A stretch of DNA of 13,440 bases, from NCBI GenBank assembly GCA_014361085.1, contig JACIWG010000031.1, positions 1-13,440 on the forward strand. The letters are read 5' to 3'. The notes under the pieces are model-generated. The model was given only the letters and a program-made list of their open reading frames with translations. It searched no databases and had not been told where the DNA came from. Of this stretch, positions 1 to 7,014 are shown in pieces. This stretch comes from Nitrososphaeria archaeon (lineage in GTDB: Archaea > Thermoproteota > Nitrososphaeria > JACIWG01). Both the position numbers and the translations under genes were made by a program. How positions within the stretch are numbered: position 1 is the stretch's first letter; every line of letters begins with the position of its first letter.

Positions 1-332
1 ACCTTATCACCATAATCTATAAACGTTTTTGTAACAATATCTATTCCCTCATCCGCACCATTGGTTACTACAACATTGTCCTCTCTAACACTATTATATT
101 CACAAATTTTATTCAAAAGCTCAGTGTACTTTGTGTCAGGATACTGGTTCACCTGCAAATTGGGTAAAATTTTTGCAACCTCATTTAACCATCTTATGGG
201 AACATATGGTGAAGCGTTCGTGTCAAGTCTTAAAACCTGTTCTACAGGTAAGTTGGCAATTTTTGCAACCTCTTGGCTTGAAATTTCCCATTCATATGGA
301 GTAAAATTTTCAAACACTCTTCTAATCTTCAT
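1..332 (-). CDS. hisC: Histidinol-phosphate aminotransferase, N-terminal part (cut by window edge)
   Basis: About 110 codons read leftwards from an ATG at 332-330 and leave the window still open. The protein opens MKIRRVFENFTPYEW and contains LRLDTNASPYVP, NQYPDTKYTELL and VVVTNGADEGID. These match the start of class I/II PLP aminotransferases of the HisC type: the N/D-x-N substrate motif, the QYPD segment and the TNGADE phosphate-loop region. The family converts imidazole-acetol phosphate and glutamate to histidinol phosphate in the cytosol. The PLP lysine lies outside the window. The start is chosen because an in-frame stop sits seven codons upstream and AGGAAG directly precedes the ATG; a weak TATA-like stretch at 352-360 would fit a near-leaderless message. 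The gene is divergent from sua5. Some other fold-type I aminotransferases begin similarly, so the His assignment is likely rather than certain. Confidence 0.85.
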   Translation of the reverse strand, partial: MKIRRVFENFTPYEWEISSQEVAKIANLPVEQVLRLDTNASPYVPIRWLNEVAKILPNLQVNQYPDTKYTELLNKICEYNSVREDNVVVTNGADEGIDIVTKTFIDYGDK

Positions 333-390
333 CTTCCTTAGGTAATCATACTATCATATTTTTGCTTTGCATACCAGACAATTTTTTAAC

Positions 391-398
391 CTTTATAG
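391..398 (+). promoter_or_regulatory. Archaeal TATA-like box for sua5
   Basis: CTTTATAG is preceded by an A-rich BRE-like stretch. Its centre is about 28 bp before the GTG start at 423, which predicts a leaderless or near-leaderless transcript. Spacing and composition are the only evidence. Confidence 0.45.
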
Positions 399-422
399 TT
401 CATCATATAATAGGGAAAAGAT

Positions 423-1475
423 GTGACTGAAATAGTTAAAATTGATCCATTGAATCCTGACCAGTCTACGATAAAATATGCTGCAAAATTTATTATAGAT
501 GGAAAACTTGTAGCCTTCCCAACTGAAACAGTTTACGGTCTAGGAGCTGACACATTCAACTCAAAAGCAATTAGAAAAATTTTTGAGGTAAAGGGGCGGC
601 CAATAGATAATCCACTAATAGTACATGTTTCAGACATAAGCCAACTTAATAGAGTCGCCTACGATGTTCCTGAAAAGGCTATAAAGCTTATAGAACGTTT
701 CTGGCCTGGCCCATTAACCATAATATTTAAAAGGAGAAATGAAGTTCCTCCAGAAGTTTCAGCTTACCTTCCAACTGTAGCCGTAAGAATGCCCGCTCAT
801 CCGATAGCTTTAGCTTTAATTAGAGAATCTAAAACTCCAATTGCCGCCCCCAGTGCTAATGTTTCATCAAGACCAAGCCCTACAACTGCAGAACATGTGA
901 TAAAAGACTTGTATGGTAAAATTGATTTGATAATTGATGGCGGTGAAACCTTATATGGTGTCGAGTCCACCATTTTAAACATTCAATTAGATACTCCGAA
1001 ACTCTTGAGGCCGGGCGCTATACCGTTAGAGGAAATTGAGAACGTGATTGGAAGGGTGGATGTCAGTGAGGCAGCCTTGGCTGAAAAACCCTATCAGCTT
1101 GTCGCAGAAGCTCCTGGAATGAAGTACAGGCATTATGCTCCGAAGGCGCCAATGTTCCTTGTTGAAGGAGAATTGGATAGGATTGTAAAAAAGATTGTTG
1201 AACTTGCTCGAGAGGATATGTTGAAGGGTTTAAAGGTTGGTGTTCTCGCCACAAAAGAAACATATGAACTTTATCCAGAATCTTTCAATATTATAGTCTT
1301 GGGTTCAAGAAGTGAACCCTACACTATTGCGCATAATCTTTTCAAAAGTTTAAGGTTAATGGATGAGCTTAACGTTGATAAAATATATGCTGAAGGTTTG
1401 CCAATGAAAGGAATCCTTTTTGCTGTACAGAATAGGCTGAGAAAGGCTTCAGGACACAATATTATAAGGGTCTAA
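423..1475 (+). CDS. sua5: L-threonylcarbamoyladenylate synthase, two-domain Sua5 type
   Basis: Sua5/YrdC makes threonylcarbamoyl-AMP from threonine, bicarbonate and ATP, the first step of t6A37 modification of ANN-decoding tRNAs in the cytosol. The 350-residue protein has the YrdC domain at about 12-210: FPTETVYGLGAD at 32-43, KGRPIDNPL at 57-65, FWPGPLT at 93-99, VRMPAHP at 121-127, APSAN at 142-146 and GVESTI at 179-184. The linker APGMKYRHYAPKAP at 230-243 leads into the smaller Sua5 domain (about 244-350). This is the usual two-domain length, unlike the short YrdC of many bacteria. The start is GTG at 423; an ATG two bases earlier runs straight into TGA. The gene converges on the DNA glycosylase gene with two bases between their stop codons. 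Confidence 0.95.
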   Translation: MTEIVKIDPLNPDQSTIKYAAKFIIDGKLVAFPTETVYGLGADTFNSKAIRKIFEVKGRPIDNPLIVHVSDISQLNRVAYDVPEKAIKLIERFWPGPLTIIFKRRNEVPPEVSAYLPTVAVRMPAHPIALALIRESKTPIAAPSANVSSRPSPTTAEHVIKDLYGKIDLIIDGGETLYGVESTILNIQLDTPKLLRPGAIPLEEIENVIGRVDVSEAALAEKPYQLVAEAPGMKYRHYAPKAPMFLVEGELDRIVKKIVELAREDMLKGLKVGVLATKETYELYPESFNIIVLGSRSEPYTIAHNLFKSLRLMDELNVDKIYAEGLPMKGILFAVQNRLRKASGHNIIRV

Positions 1476-1477
1476 AT

Positions 1478-2059
1478 TTAATGTTTTGAAACAAAATTGT
1501 TGCCACTAATAAAAAATCTGAGTTTTCTATCCAAATCCCTTTTAACACCAATCCTATAAGATGAAACTATCTCAATCTTTTTCTTGTTTCCATAACAGAC
1601 ATTTAGCAGGCTTCTTTCATCAAAAACTTTTAGTCCATTTAAATCTTTTGTGATACACATTGCTTTGGTCAATTTTCCTGGACCATTTGTTAAATTAGAT
1701 ATGCTGTCAATTCCTCTAAACTTCTTCATTACATCAATTCCTTCAATAGGCTCTATAGCCCTAATAAGTACTCCACCAAAAATCCTATCATATGAGATAA
1801 TGTTTAGCAGCCAGCTAGCATGGACCATGTAAATGAAAGCCGTTCCAGGTTCAAGGCTTAAAATTTTTGGCAAAAAATCCTTTCTAAAAGCAGGGTCCCC
1901 TTCACTATAGTATGCTTCTGTTTCAACAATCTTTCCAGTCAAAAGCTTTGAATCAAGTTTTCTGATTAAAATTTTTCCTAAAAGTTTTTGTGCTACAATT
2001 GCAGGGTCTCTAATGTAAAATTGTTTTGGCAAAATTTTATAAACAGGATTTGAAGTCAA
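1478..2059 (-). CDS. 3-methyladenine (alkyladenine) DNA glycosylase, AAG/MPG family
   Basis: This family flips alkylated purines out of DNA and cuts the N-glycosidic bond in base-excision repair. The 193 residues follow the fold order: LPKQFYIRDPAIVAQKLLGK at 10-29, the catalytic ETEAY at 46-50 (E48 matches human E125 and Y50 matches Y127), NIIS at 86-89 and LIRAIEPIEG at 98-107, then NGPGKLTKAM at 125-134. Human His136, next to the flipped base, falls on R59 by simple counting (DPAFRK), so that residue seems replaced. The start is TTG at 2059, with GGAG eight bases upstream; an ATG slightly upstream is out of frame and stops after two codons. It lies 30 bp downstream of the glycerate-kinase-family gene on the same strand, so the two may share a message. 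The family call is secure; base specificity is not predictable. Confidence 0.9.
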   Translation of the reverse strand: MTSNPVYKILPKQFYIRDPAIVAQKLLGKILIRKLDSKLLTGKIVETEAYYSEGDPAFRKDFLPKILSLEPGTAFIYMVHASWLLNIISYDRIFGGVLIRAIEPIEGIDVMKKFRGIDSISNLTNGPGKLTKAMCITKDLNGLKVFDERSLLNVCYGNKKKIEIVSSYRIGVKRDLDRKLRFFISGNNFVSKH

Positions 2060-2089
2060 ACCATATTCTCCTTTAGCACGTATGTAAAT

Positions 2090-3547
2090 TTATTTTTGTA
2101 TTAGCGTTCGAAGATAATCTGGTAAACCAATATGAGATATCTTTGTTCTCCCTCCAACGTATACGATTCTAAGATCTTGAACGTTTGTTCCACGTGCACC
2201 AGTAAAAATTAGGTCATCAAGTTTAGAAAGCACATTATATGAATTATGTTCCTCCAATTCTTCAAGCACGTTAACACCCTTCTCGTTTGCCCTTTCAATC
2301 GTGTAGCCGTCAACTATGCCTCCTGCAGCATCTGTTGGACCGTCTGTTCCATCAGAGTCAGCTGAAGCTATAACAATATTCTTGCTTCCAGAAATTCTTA
2401 TTGCCGCTGAAAGGACAAGTTCCTGGTTTCTGCCTCCAACACCCTTTTTCCCACCAACACTTACAATAACCTCTCCGCCACAAATGAACATTGCTGGAGG
2501 CTGCAACGGTCTACCATAAACTTCAATTTCGTTTGCAATGTAAGCGAATGTTTCACCAACGCTCTTCGCTTCAATGTCGCTTAAGCTTGATGCCAAAATT
2601 GTTACATTAACACCCATTTCTTCAGCCTTATTCTTTGCTGCCTCAAGCATGTATTCGGGGCCCATCACTCTAAAGTGGTAGTGTGGTTTGTTAACTAATT
2701 CTTCTGGTCTAAGGGGACCATATTGTGGGTCTGCTTTCTCCAAATAGGCTCTTACAGATTTAGGCACAGTATCCCAAATTCCATACTTTTTAAGAACCTT
2801 TATCGCCTCATCATATCCTCTTATCATAGGTTTAATACTGACCTTGACTCCAGGCGGCCTTTCATCAGTATGGACTGCAATTAATGTTACATCATTAACA
2901 TACCTTCTTTCTTTACCCCTCAATATCATTAGATTCCATCTTACCACATTAGTGTCCCACATTGTAGCACCCTTGTCAAAGTAAAGCATTCTTGTAGTTT
3001 CCCTGATGTCTTCGAGACTTATTCCGGGACCCGGTAATGCCATTAAAGCTGAAGCTCCACCGGATTCTGCAAAGAAAACTATATCCCCCTTGCGTGCCTT
3101 CTTTAATATTTCAAGAATACGTTTTGAGCCTTCAACACTATCTTCATCCGGCAAGGGGTGTCCTGCAAGCGTTACCTCAATCTTCTTTAACTCAACCTTC
3201 TCACCTTTTTTAGCATTAACATGTCCCTCTGTTATAAGGTCTCCCAAAACATCCTCAATAGCCTTAGCCATCCTCTGAGCCGCCTTCCCCCCTCCAACAA
3301 CATAAATATTCCCAACCTCATTTAAATCAAAGATCAGTGGCTCAGTAACCATGTTGCCGTCTGAAGTGAATCCAGGTATCTGTCTGCAATCAACTTTTAA
3401 AATTTTCCCATCCAACTTTATCAGTTTCCTCACATTATCGTAGGGGTCTGAAGCCTCCAGCCCTGCCTCCAGCACATCTAGAACAACTTTTCTCCCTTCA
3501 ATATTACCATGAGATATTAGGTTTCCAAAATTTTTTATAACGCCCAT
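2090..3547 (-). CDS. Divergent glycerate-kinase-family protein (DUF4147 + MOFRL)
   Basis: Related enzymes are glycerate 2-kinases, used for instance in non-phosphorylative Entner-Doudoroff pathways. The N-terminal DUF4147 domain has EASDPYDNVRK at 31-41, GGGKAA at 85-90 with the expected catalytic K88, GHPLPDE at 129-135 and ESGGASAL at 161-168. The C-terminal MOFRL domain has CGGE at 356-359, GGRNQE at 371-376 with the conserved Arg, and DGTDGPTDAAGG at 399-410. At 485 residues it is longer than the usual 420-450. The middle differs: where typical enzymes have a histidine and K-G-G-R/K after the TVR motif, this has VVRWNLMILRGKERR, and the SDV-GD...SGPT segment is replaced by HTDERPPGVKVSIKP (226-240). 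The substrate could therefore be another hydroxyacid or polyol. It is divergent from the Ldh2-type dehydrogenase. Old annotations as hydroxypyruvate reductase are misleading. Confidence 0.85.
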   Translation of the reverse strand: MGVIKNFGNLISHGNIEGRKVVLDVLEAGLEASDPYDNVRKLIKLDGKILKVDCRQIPGFTSDGNMVTEPLIFDLNEVGNIYVVGGGKAAQRMAKAIEDVLGDLITEGHVNAKKGEKVELKKIEVTLAGHPLPDEDSVEGSKRILEILKKARKGDIVFFAESGGASALMALPGPGISLEDIRETTRMLYFDKGATMWDTNVVRWNLMILRGKERRYVNDVTLIAVHTDERPPGVKVSIKPMIRGYDEAIKVLKKYGIWDTVPKSVRAYLEKADPQYGPLRPEELVNKPHYHFRVMGPEYMLEAAKNKAEEMGVNVTILASSLSDIEAKSVGETFAYIANEIEVYGRPLQPPAMFICGGEVIVSVGGKKGVGGRNQELVLSAAIRISGSKNIVIASADSDGTDGPTDAAGGIVDGYTIERANEKGVNVLEELEEHNSYNVLSKLDDLIFTGARGTNVQDLRIVYVGGRTKISHIGLPDYLRTLIQK

Positions 3548-3666
3548 CCCTTCCCTACCTTATATAACCTTTAATTTTAAATTTTCAAAATCATAATATA
3601 CTTTTAAATATAATTTTATAGTAAAGGTTTTAAAGTTTTTAAGAATGAGAATTTTAGACCACTTTC
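3548..3666. promoter_or_regulatory. Divergent promoter region, kinase (-) / dehydrogenase (+)
   Basis: This is a 119-bp, extremely AT-rich gap. On the minus strand there are TATA-like stretches at 3560-3568 and 3571-3580; the second is about 28 bp from the ATG at 3547, whereas the first would place transcription start inside the gene. On the plus strand TTTTTAAG at 3636-3643 lies about 27 bp before the ATG at 3667, implying a leaderless transcript. No clear operator palindrome was seen. Confidence 0.45.
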
Positions 3667-4704
3667 ATGGGGTTAACGAAAATTGTTTTAGCCGACGAAT
3701 TAAAGAATATTTGTGAAAAAATCTTTTTAGCTGTCGGGGCAAGCCTGGAGGAGGCAAAAATTGTTTCCGACTCTCTTGTTGAATCAAACCTTCTAGGAGT
3801 AGATTCTCATGGTGTTATGAGGGTTCCAGACTATGTTAGAATGGTTAAAGAAGGGAAAATCAGGGTTAAGGCTGAAATAAAGGTTGTTAAAGATGTTGGT
3901 GCAACAATTTTAGTCGACGGAGACTTCGGTTTCGGGCAAGTGGTTGCAAGAAAGGCTGCTAACCTTGTTTTGGAAAAAGCGGAACTATATGGTGTAGGTG
4001 CTGTCGGCATAATACGCTCAAACCATGTTGGTAGACTAGGTGAATACACTACCTTTATTGCAGAACATAATATGATCGGTATAATGTTCTGTAATAGTGC
4101 TCCTAAAGGTGGTCTTGTCGCACCATATGGAGGTGCAGAGAGAAGATTTGGTACAAACCCTATTTCTATAGCCTTTCCCAGCAATAGTAGGCCTTTCTTG
4201 CTCGATTTTGCAACATCCATAGTTGCTGAAGGAAAGTTAAGAAGAAAATACATGTTAAAGGAGAGGATTCCTGAGGGTTGGATAATAGATAGGGAGGGTA
4301 ACATTTCAACAGACCCAGCCGACTTTTATGAAAGAAATGGTGCACTTTTGCCTTTTGGAGAACATAAGGGCTATGCTCTCTCGATGGCTGTTGACGCTTT
4401 AAGCGGCATTTTAACAGGCGCCCACTTTGTTTCACATCCAGAATTTTTGGGAGGAAATAATGCGCTTTTAATTGCTTTAAAGATATCAAATTTTAGGTCC
4501 ATTGAAGAGTTTAAGTCTGAAGTCGACGAATACTTTAAAGTCATAGGAAACACCCCTCCAGCTAAAGGTTTCAGTAAAGTTGTTGTACCGGGAGAAATAG
4601 AATATAATACTAAAGAGCAGAGGCTTAAGAATGGCATCCCAGTAGATATTGAAATTTGGAAACGTATAGAAAATGTTGCAAAGGAGCTTGATGTCATCCT
4701 ATAG
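3667..4704 (+). CDS. Malate/L-lactate dehydrogenase family (Ldh2) NAD(P)-dependent oxidoreductase
   Basis: Ldh2-family enzymes (PF02615) oxidise 2-hydroxyacids or reduce 2-oxoacids with NAD(P)H; members act on malate, lactate, sulfolactate, ureidoglycolate or imino acids. The 345-residue length is standard. Motifs in order are GVDSHGVMRVPDYV at 44-57, IIRSNHVGRLGEY at 115-127 with the likely catalytic H120, APYGGAERRFGTNPISIAFP at 152-171, LLDFATS at 178-184, GWIIDREG at 204-211 and LPFGEHKGYALSM at 228-240. The first is the HG-containing active-site loop and the third the cofactor-binding core. No Rossmann fold is expected in this family. The ATG at 3667 has no ribosome site but a TATA box at leaderless distance. 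Its neighbours, a divergent hydroxyacid-kinase-like gene and a cupin, suggest an organic-acid or sugar-acid pathway. Substrate is unresolved. Confidence 0.92.
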   Translation: MGLTKIVLADELKNICEKIFLAVGASLEEAKIVSDSLVESNLLGVDSHGVMRVPDYVRMVKEGKIRVKAEIKVVKDVGATILVDGDFGFGQVVARKAANLVLEKAELYGVGAVGIIRSNHVGRLGEYTTFIAEHNMIGIMFCNSAPKGGLVAPYGGAERRFGTNPISIAFPSNSRPFLLDFATSIVAEGKLRRKYMLKERIPEGWIIDREGNISTDPADFYERNGALLPFGEHKGYALSMAVDALSGILTGAHFVSHPEFLGGNNALLIALKISNFRSIEEFKSEVDEYFKVIGNTPPAKGFSKVVVPGEIEYNTKEQRLKNGIPVDIEIWKRIENVAKELDVIL

Positions 4705-4718
4705 ATTAAGATGCTAAA

Positions 4719-4728
4719 TTTTTTATAT
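4719..4728 (+). promoter_or_regulatory. TATA-like box for the cupin gene
   Basis: TTTTTATATG is centred about 39 bp before the ATG at 4763. Transcription start would fall near 4750, leaving a leader of about 13 bases that holds AGGTGA (4751-4756), a ribosome site six bases from the start. The cupin may therefore be transcribed separately from the dehydrogenase 58 bp upstream. Confidence 0.5.
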
Positions 4729-4762
4729 GCTAGACTGTCTTGTTAGTTTTAGGTGAGTAGGC

Positions 4763-5101
4763 ATGTGGAAGATAATAAGGTCTAGAGAATCTAATTTTGA
4801 ATCATACGGAAAGGGTGTGGCTGAAATAAAGAGGCTTATGAGACAGTCTTCTAGCGAAGGCCGTTTTGAAGGTCTTGGCCTGCTAAAGGTGCCGTCTAAT
4901 GGAATATTTCCAAAACATATTCATCCAGAAAGGGAGGAAATATATTATGTGCTTTCTGGCTCAGGTATTCTTATGATAGAAGATAGCGAGGTAAATGTTA
5001 GTGAAGGGGATGCTGTCTACATTTCAGGAAATGTTCAACATGGTCTAAAGAATCCTTCAATAAAAGACCTGCTCGTATTATATGCTACAGCCTTCAAATA
5101 G
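4763..5101 (+). CDS. Small single-domain cupin (cupin_2)
   Basis: The 112 residues carry both cupin motifs. Motif 1 is the segment GIFPKHIHPEREEIYYVLSG, with the H-x-H...E metal ligands; motif 2 is GDAVYISGNVQHGLKN, with the fourth ligand His and the final Asn. The usual Pro of motif 2 is Ser here. A Mn/Fe/Ni/Zn-binding beta barrel is expected. Small cupins of this kind include sugar-phosphate isomerases, dioxygenases and small-ligand binding proteins, so the reaction cannot be named. ATG at 4763 is backed by AGGTGA six bases upstream. It lies 58 bp after the Ldh2-type gene on the same strand and converges on the PINA-like gene. The T-rich stretch at 5121-5131 just after the stop is a plausible archaeal terminator. 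Confidence 0.88.
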   Translation: MWKIIRSRESNFESYGKGVAEIKRLMRQSSSEGRFEGLGLLKVPSNGIFPKHIHPEREEIYYVLSGSGILMIEDSEVNVSEGDAVYISGNVQHGLKNPSIKDLLVLYATAFK

Positions 5102-5120
5102 TCCATTAACAGTATTCCAT

Positions 5121-5131
5121 TTAATTTTTTT
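5121..5131 (+). terminator. T-rich terminator after the cupin gene
   Basis: TTAATTTTTTT lies 19 bases after the cupin stop, in a 28-bp convergent gap. Archaeal polymerase commonly stops at such oligo-T runs without a hairpin. Confidence 0.4.
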
Positions 5132-6662
5132 AAGCTTCCGTCTCCAACGGCTTCAATACTATATTTACTCTAAACTGTTTTTCTATTCGTTCAAACTTTT
5201 TCCTACACTTTTTCATCACATATGCCATCTGGTTTGATGGCATGGAAATTGTCACTGTACCACCGTGAGACTGTATTCTTGCTTCACTGTCCGGAATATA
5301 CTTGTCAAGAATATTGTTTATCATAAGATTAACTCTAGACACCTTTTTACTGCTTTCCTTGATGGGTACAACAAAAGTTCTTTCACCAAAAACGTAGATT
5401 TCGAATTCGACATTTCCTGTCATAAAGTTTTTAATCAATACAACAGGTCTACTTAGGTCCGCCTCTGTTAAGCCATGAGGAACTTTAACACATGTCTCAA
5501 GCGTGTATACTGTCTCTACACGTCCCCGGTTTATGAACACGACAGTATCGATTATTGATGGTATGATTCCAAGCTCAACCCTTCCTATGAACCTCTGTAT
5601 CGCGTCTATGGGGGTTGTCGCATGTATTACACCTACCATGCCTATTCCAGCCAACCTTAGGTCAGTGAATAGCTTAAAATCCTCTGTATCCCTCATTTCA
5701 TCAAAGAATGTATAATCTGGTCTGCTTAAAAGAAGAATGTCATGAAGCTCTTCCGAACTCGACTTACTCTTTGAATAATGTGTTACTGAAGGTGGTAAAT
5801 GAAGGTCTCTCGGTGATTCTATTGTTTTTATAATCTTATTTTCTCTTAGATAATATTTTGCAAGAGCCTGTGCAAACGTGGTCTTTCCCATTCCAGGCGC
5901 TCCAGCTATAAGTATTCCCTCAGCCCTTTCACTAAATCTTCTAATAAGCTCCTGGTCCAGGTCATAGTCTTCAATTTCTGGCTCAGCAACCTTCTTAGTT
6001 ATTGTTAACTCAAGCTTATCTGAAAGTGGCGGGAACGTTATAACTATCCTGTAATCGTTTAACATTATAATTGTTGAACTTTCACGCTTAATTTCAAAGA
6101 ATCCTTCACCTGCCTCAACCCTCTGGAAAATTTCTTCAACAATTTTTTCAAGATCTCCCTTGTCTATTGGCTCTGACCCTATCCCTTCAAGACGCCAGCT
6201 ACCTGGCCTGCCAACCTTAACCTTTGGCACTACACCCTCCTTTAAATGAACTGACATCACATCATTATAAAAGTATCTTGTGAAGAGAAGTGGTTTCAAA
6301 TTAACTCTACTATCTTTAACTACTCGAACACCTAAAGATTCAGCCAATTTCGCAAAGCTTTCCTTTGACGTTATCAGATAGAAACCATTTTCTAGAGCAA
6401 GTCTTAAAACGGCTTCATCTGGGTCACTAACACCATCCTGCTTTCTCACTTCGATAACAATTCCCTTTTCTTCTGAAACATTCTTTAACCTATTAAGTTC
6501 CTCTAACCCTACATTTTCTCCCCTTTCTGAAGCCTTCCTAATATTATTATAGACCACTTCTGAAATAACTATCTTTTTGATAGAATTTCCTCTAGCCACA
6601 ACATCTCTAACGAACCCCGATTTTATTGACGAAAGGTCTGCTACCCCTACTTCTGGAATCAT
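5130..6662 (-). CDS. PINA-like protein: PIN-like domain, VirB11/PilT-type ATPase, KH-like tail
   Basis: Archaeal PINA proteins (PIN + ATPase + KH) form hexamers; in Sulfolobus islandicus one promotes Holliday-junction branch migration with Hjm and Hjc. This 510-residue protein has the same order: PIN-like at about 1-118, ATPase at about 165-400 and KH-like at about 445-508. ATPase motifs are intact: Walker A GAPGMGKTT at 254-262, RPDYTFFDEMRDTEDF at 314-329 including Walker B, and MVGVIHATTPIDAIQRFIGR at 342-361. The terminal domains look degenerate. The PIN opening IPDTS is IPEVG, and the TND-x-D loop is TSKES (98-102). Where PINA KH domains have IIGKGGK, this has VMKKCRK (482-488), so GxxG is absent. 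It may be a paralogue with an altered DNA/RNA role. The gene has its own TATA box at 6690-6701 and is divergent from vapBC. Confidence 0.88.
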   Translation of the reverse strand: MIPEVGVADLSSIKSGFVRDVVARGNSIKKIVISEVVYNNIRKASERGENVGLEELNRLKNVSEEKGIVIEVRKQDGVSDPDEAVLRLALENGFYLITSKESFAKLAESLGVRVVKDSRVNLKPLLFTRYFYNDVMSVHLKEGVVPKVKVGRPGSWRLEGIGSEPIDKGDLEKIVEEIFQRVEAGEGFFEIKRESSTIIMLNDYRIVITFPPLSDKLELTITKKVAEPEIEDYDLDQELIRRFSERAEGILIAGAPGMGKTTFAQALAKYYLRENKIIKTIESPRDLHLPPSVTHYSKSKSSSEELHDILLLSRPDYTFFDEMRDTEDFKLFTDLRLAGIGMVGVIHATTPIDAIQRFIGRVELGIIPSIIDTVVFINRGRVETVYTLETCVKVPHGLTEADLSRPVVLIKNFMTGNVEFEIYVFGERTFVVPIKESSKKVSRVNLMINNILDKYIPDSEARIQSHGGTVTISMPSNQMAYVMKKCRKKFERIEKQFRVNIVLKPLETEA

Positions 6663-6689
6663 TTTGGAACCGCACCTATTAAAGATGTT

Positions 6690-6701
6690 CTTATATAAAA
6701 G
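6690..6701 (-). promoter_or_regulatory. TATA box for the PINA-like gene
   Basis: On the minus strand this reads TTTTATATAAG, centred about 34 bp before the ATG at 6662. Predicted transcription start is near 6670, giving a very short leader. Confidence 0.5.
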
Positions 6702-6742
6702 TTTCTATCTAACTGTCTTTTGGATTAAAGTTTTATTACCTA

Positions 6743-6758
6743 AGCAAAGGCCTCTGCT
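6743..6758. promoter_or_regulatory. Imperfect 16-bp palindrome between the PINA-like and vapBC promoters, candidate operator
   Basis: The sequence reads AGCAAAGG/CCTCTGCT, a two-fold symmetric element with one mismatched pair. It is 23 bp before the vapBC TATA-like box and about 42 bp from the TATA box of the PINA-like gene. VapB-type ribbon-helix-helix antitoxins commonly bind such inverted repeats to repress their own operon. The function is inferred from position and symmetry only. Confidence 0.35.
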
Positions 6759-6780
6759 CTAATAATAATTTTTAGTTAAA

Positions 6781-6790
6781 ATTTATAATT
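6781..6790 (+). promoter_or_regulatory. TATA-like box for vapBC
   Basis: ATTTATAATT predicts transcription start near 6811. This places the ATG at 6805 upstream of the message and favours a vapB start at 6823, which has GGTGA at 6813-6817. Confidence 0.5.
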
Positions 6791-6822
6791 ATGTGGTTAT
6801 GTAGATGTATGTGGTGATGTAT

Positions 6823-7014
6823 ATGGTTAGAAAGACCACTTTACTCTTAAGAGATGATGTGTATCAAATGCTTAAAGAGAAAGCGGGAAACAAGAAAATT
6901 TCAAACTTGGTGAATGAAATTATTATTGAATATTTTACAAAAAAGAGCAGCATGTTCGGATCTATGAAACATGTTGACATTCGTGACCTAAGAGACCATG
7001 GGGACCGATTATGA
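6823..7014 (+). CDS. vapB: VapB-type antitoxin, ribbon-helix-helix family
   Basis: This 63-residue protein neutralises the VapC toxin encoded directly downstream. It begins MVRKTTLLLRDDVYQMLKEK, a beta strand followed by a helix as in MetJ/Arc-type DNA-binding antitoxins, then KKISNLVNEIIIEYF (second helix). The C-terminal tail has MFGSMKHVDIRDLRDHGDRL; the acidic-basic LRDHGDR ending is typical of archaeal VapB tails that fill the toxin's active-site groove. An ATG at 6805 is in frame, but the TATA box and the GGTGA at 6813-6817 favour 6823; 6817 is also possible. It overlaps vapC by four bases (ATGA), so translation is coupled. Autoregulation through the palindrome at 6743-6758 is plausible. 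Confidence 0.88.
   Translation: MVRKTTLLLRDDVYQMLKEKAGNKKISNLVNEIIIEYFTKKSSMFGSMKHVDIRDLRDHGDRL

Noticed and set aside
168..272. Direct repeat AATTTTTGCAACCTC at about 168-182 and 258-272
   Set aside because: It encodes the residues EVAKI twice in hisC; no further copies and no sign of a mobile or regulatory repeat.
61..345. Open plus-strand frame of 94 codons
   Set aside because: The opposite strand encodes a clear HisC N terminus across the same bases; the plus-strand product has no recognisable features.
3831..4697. Three long minus-strand open frames inside the Ldh2-type gene
   Set aside because: They are shadows of a well-conserved plus-strand enzyme and contain no domain motif.
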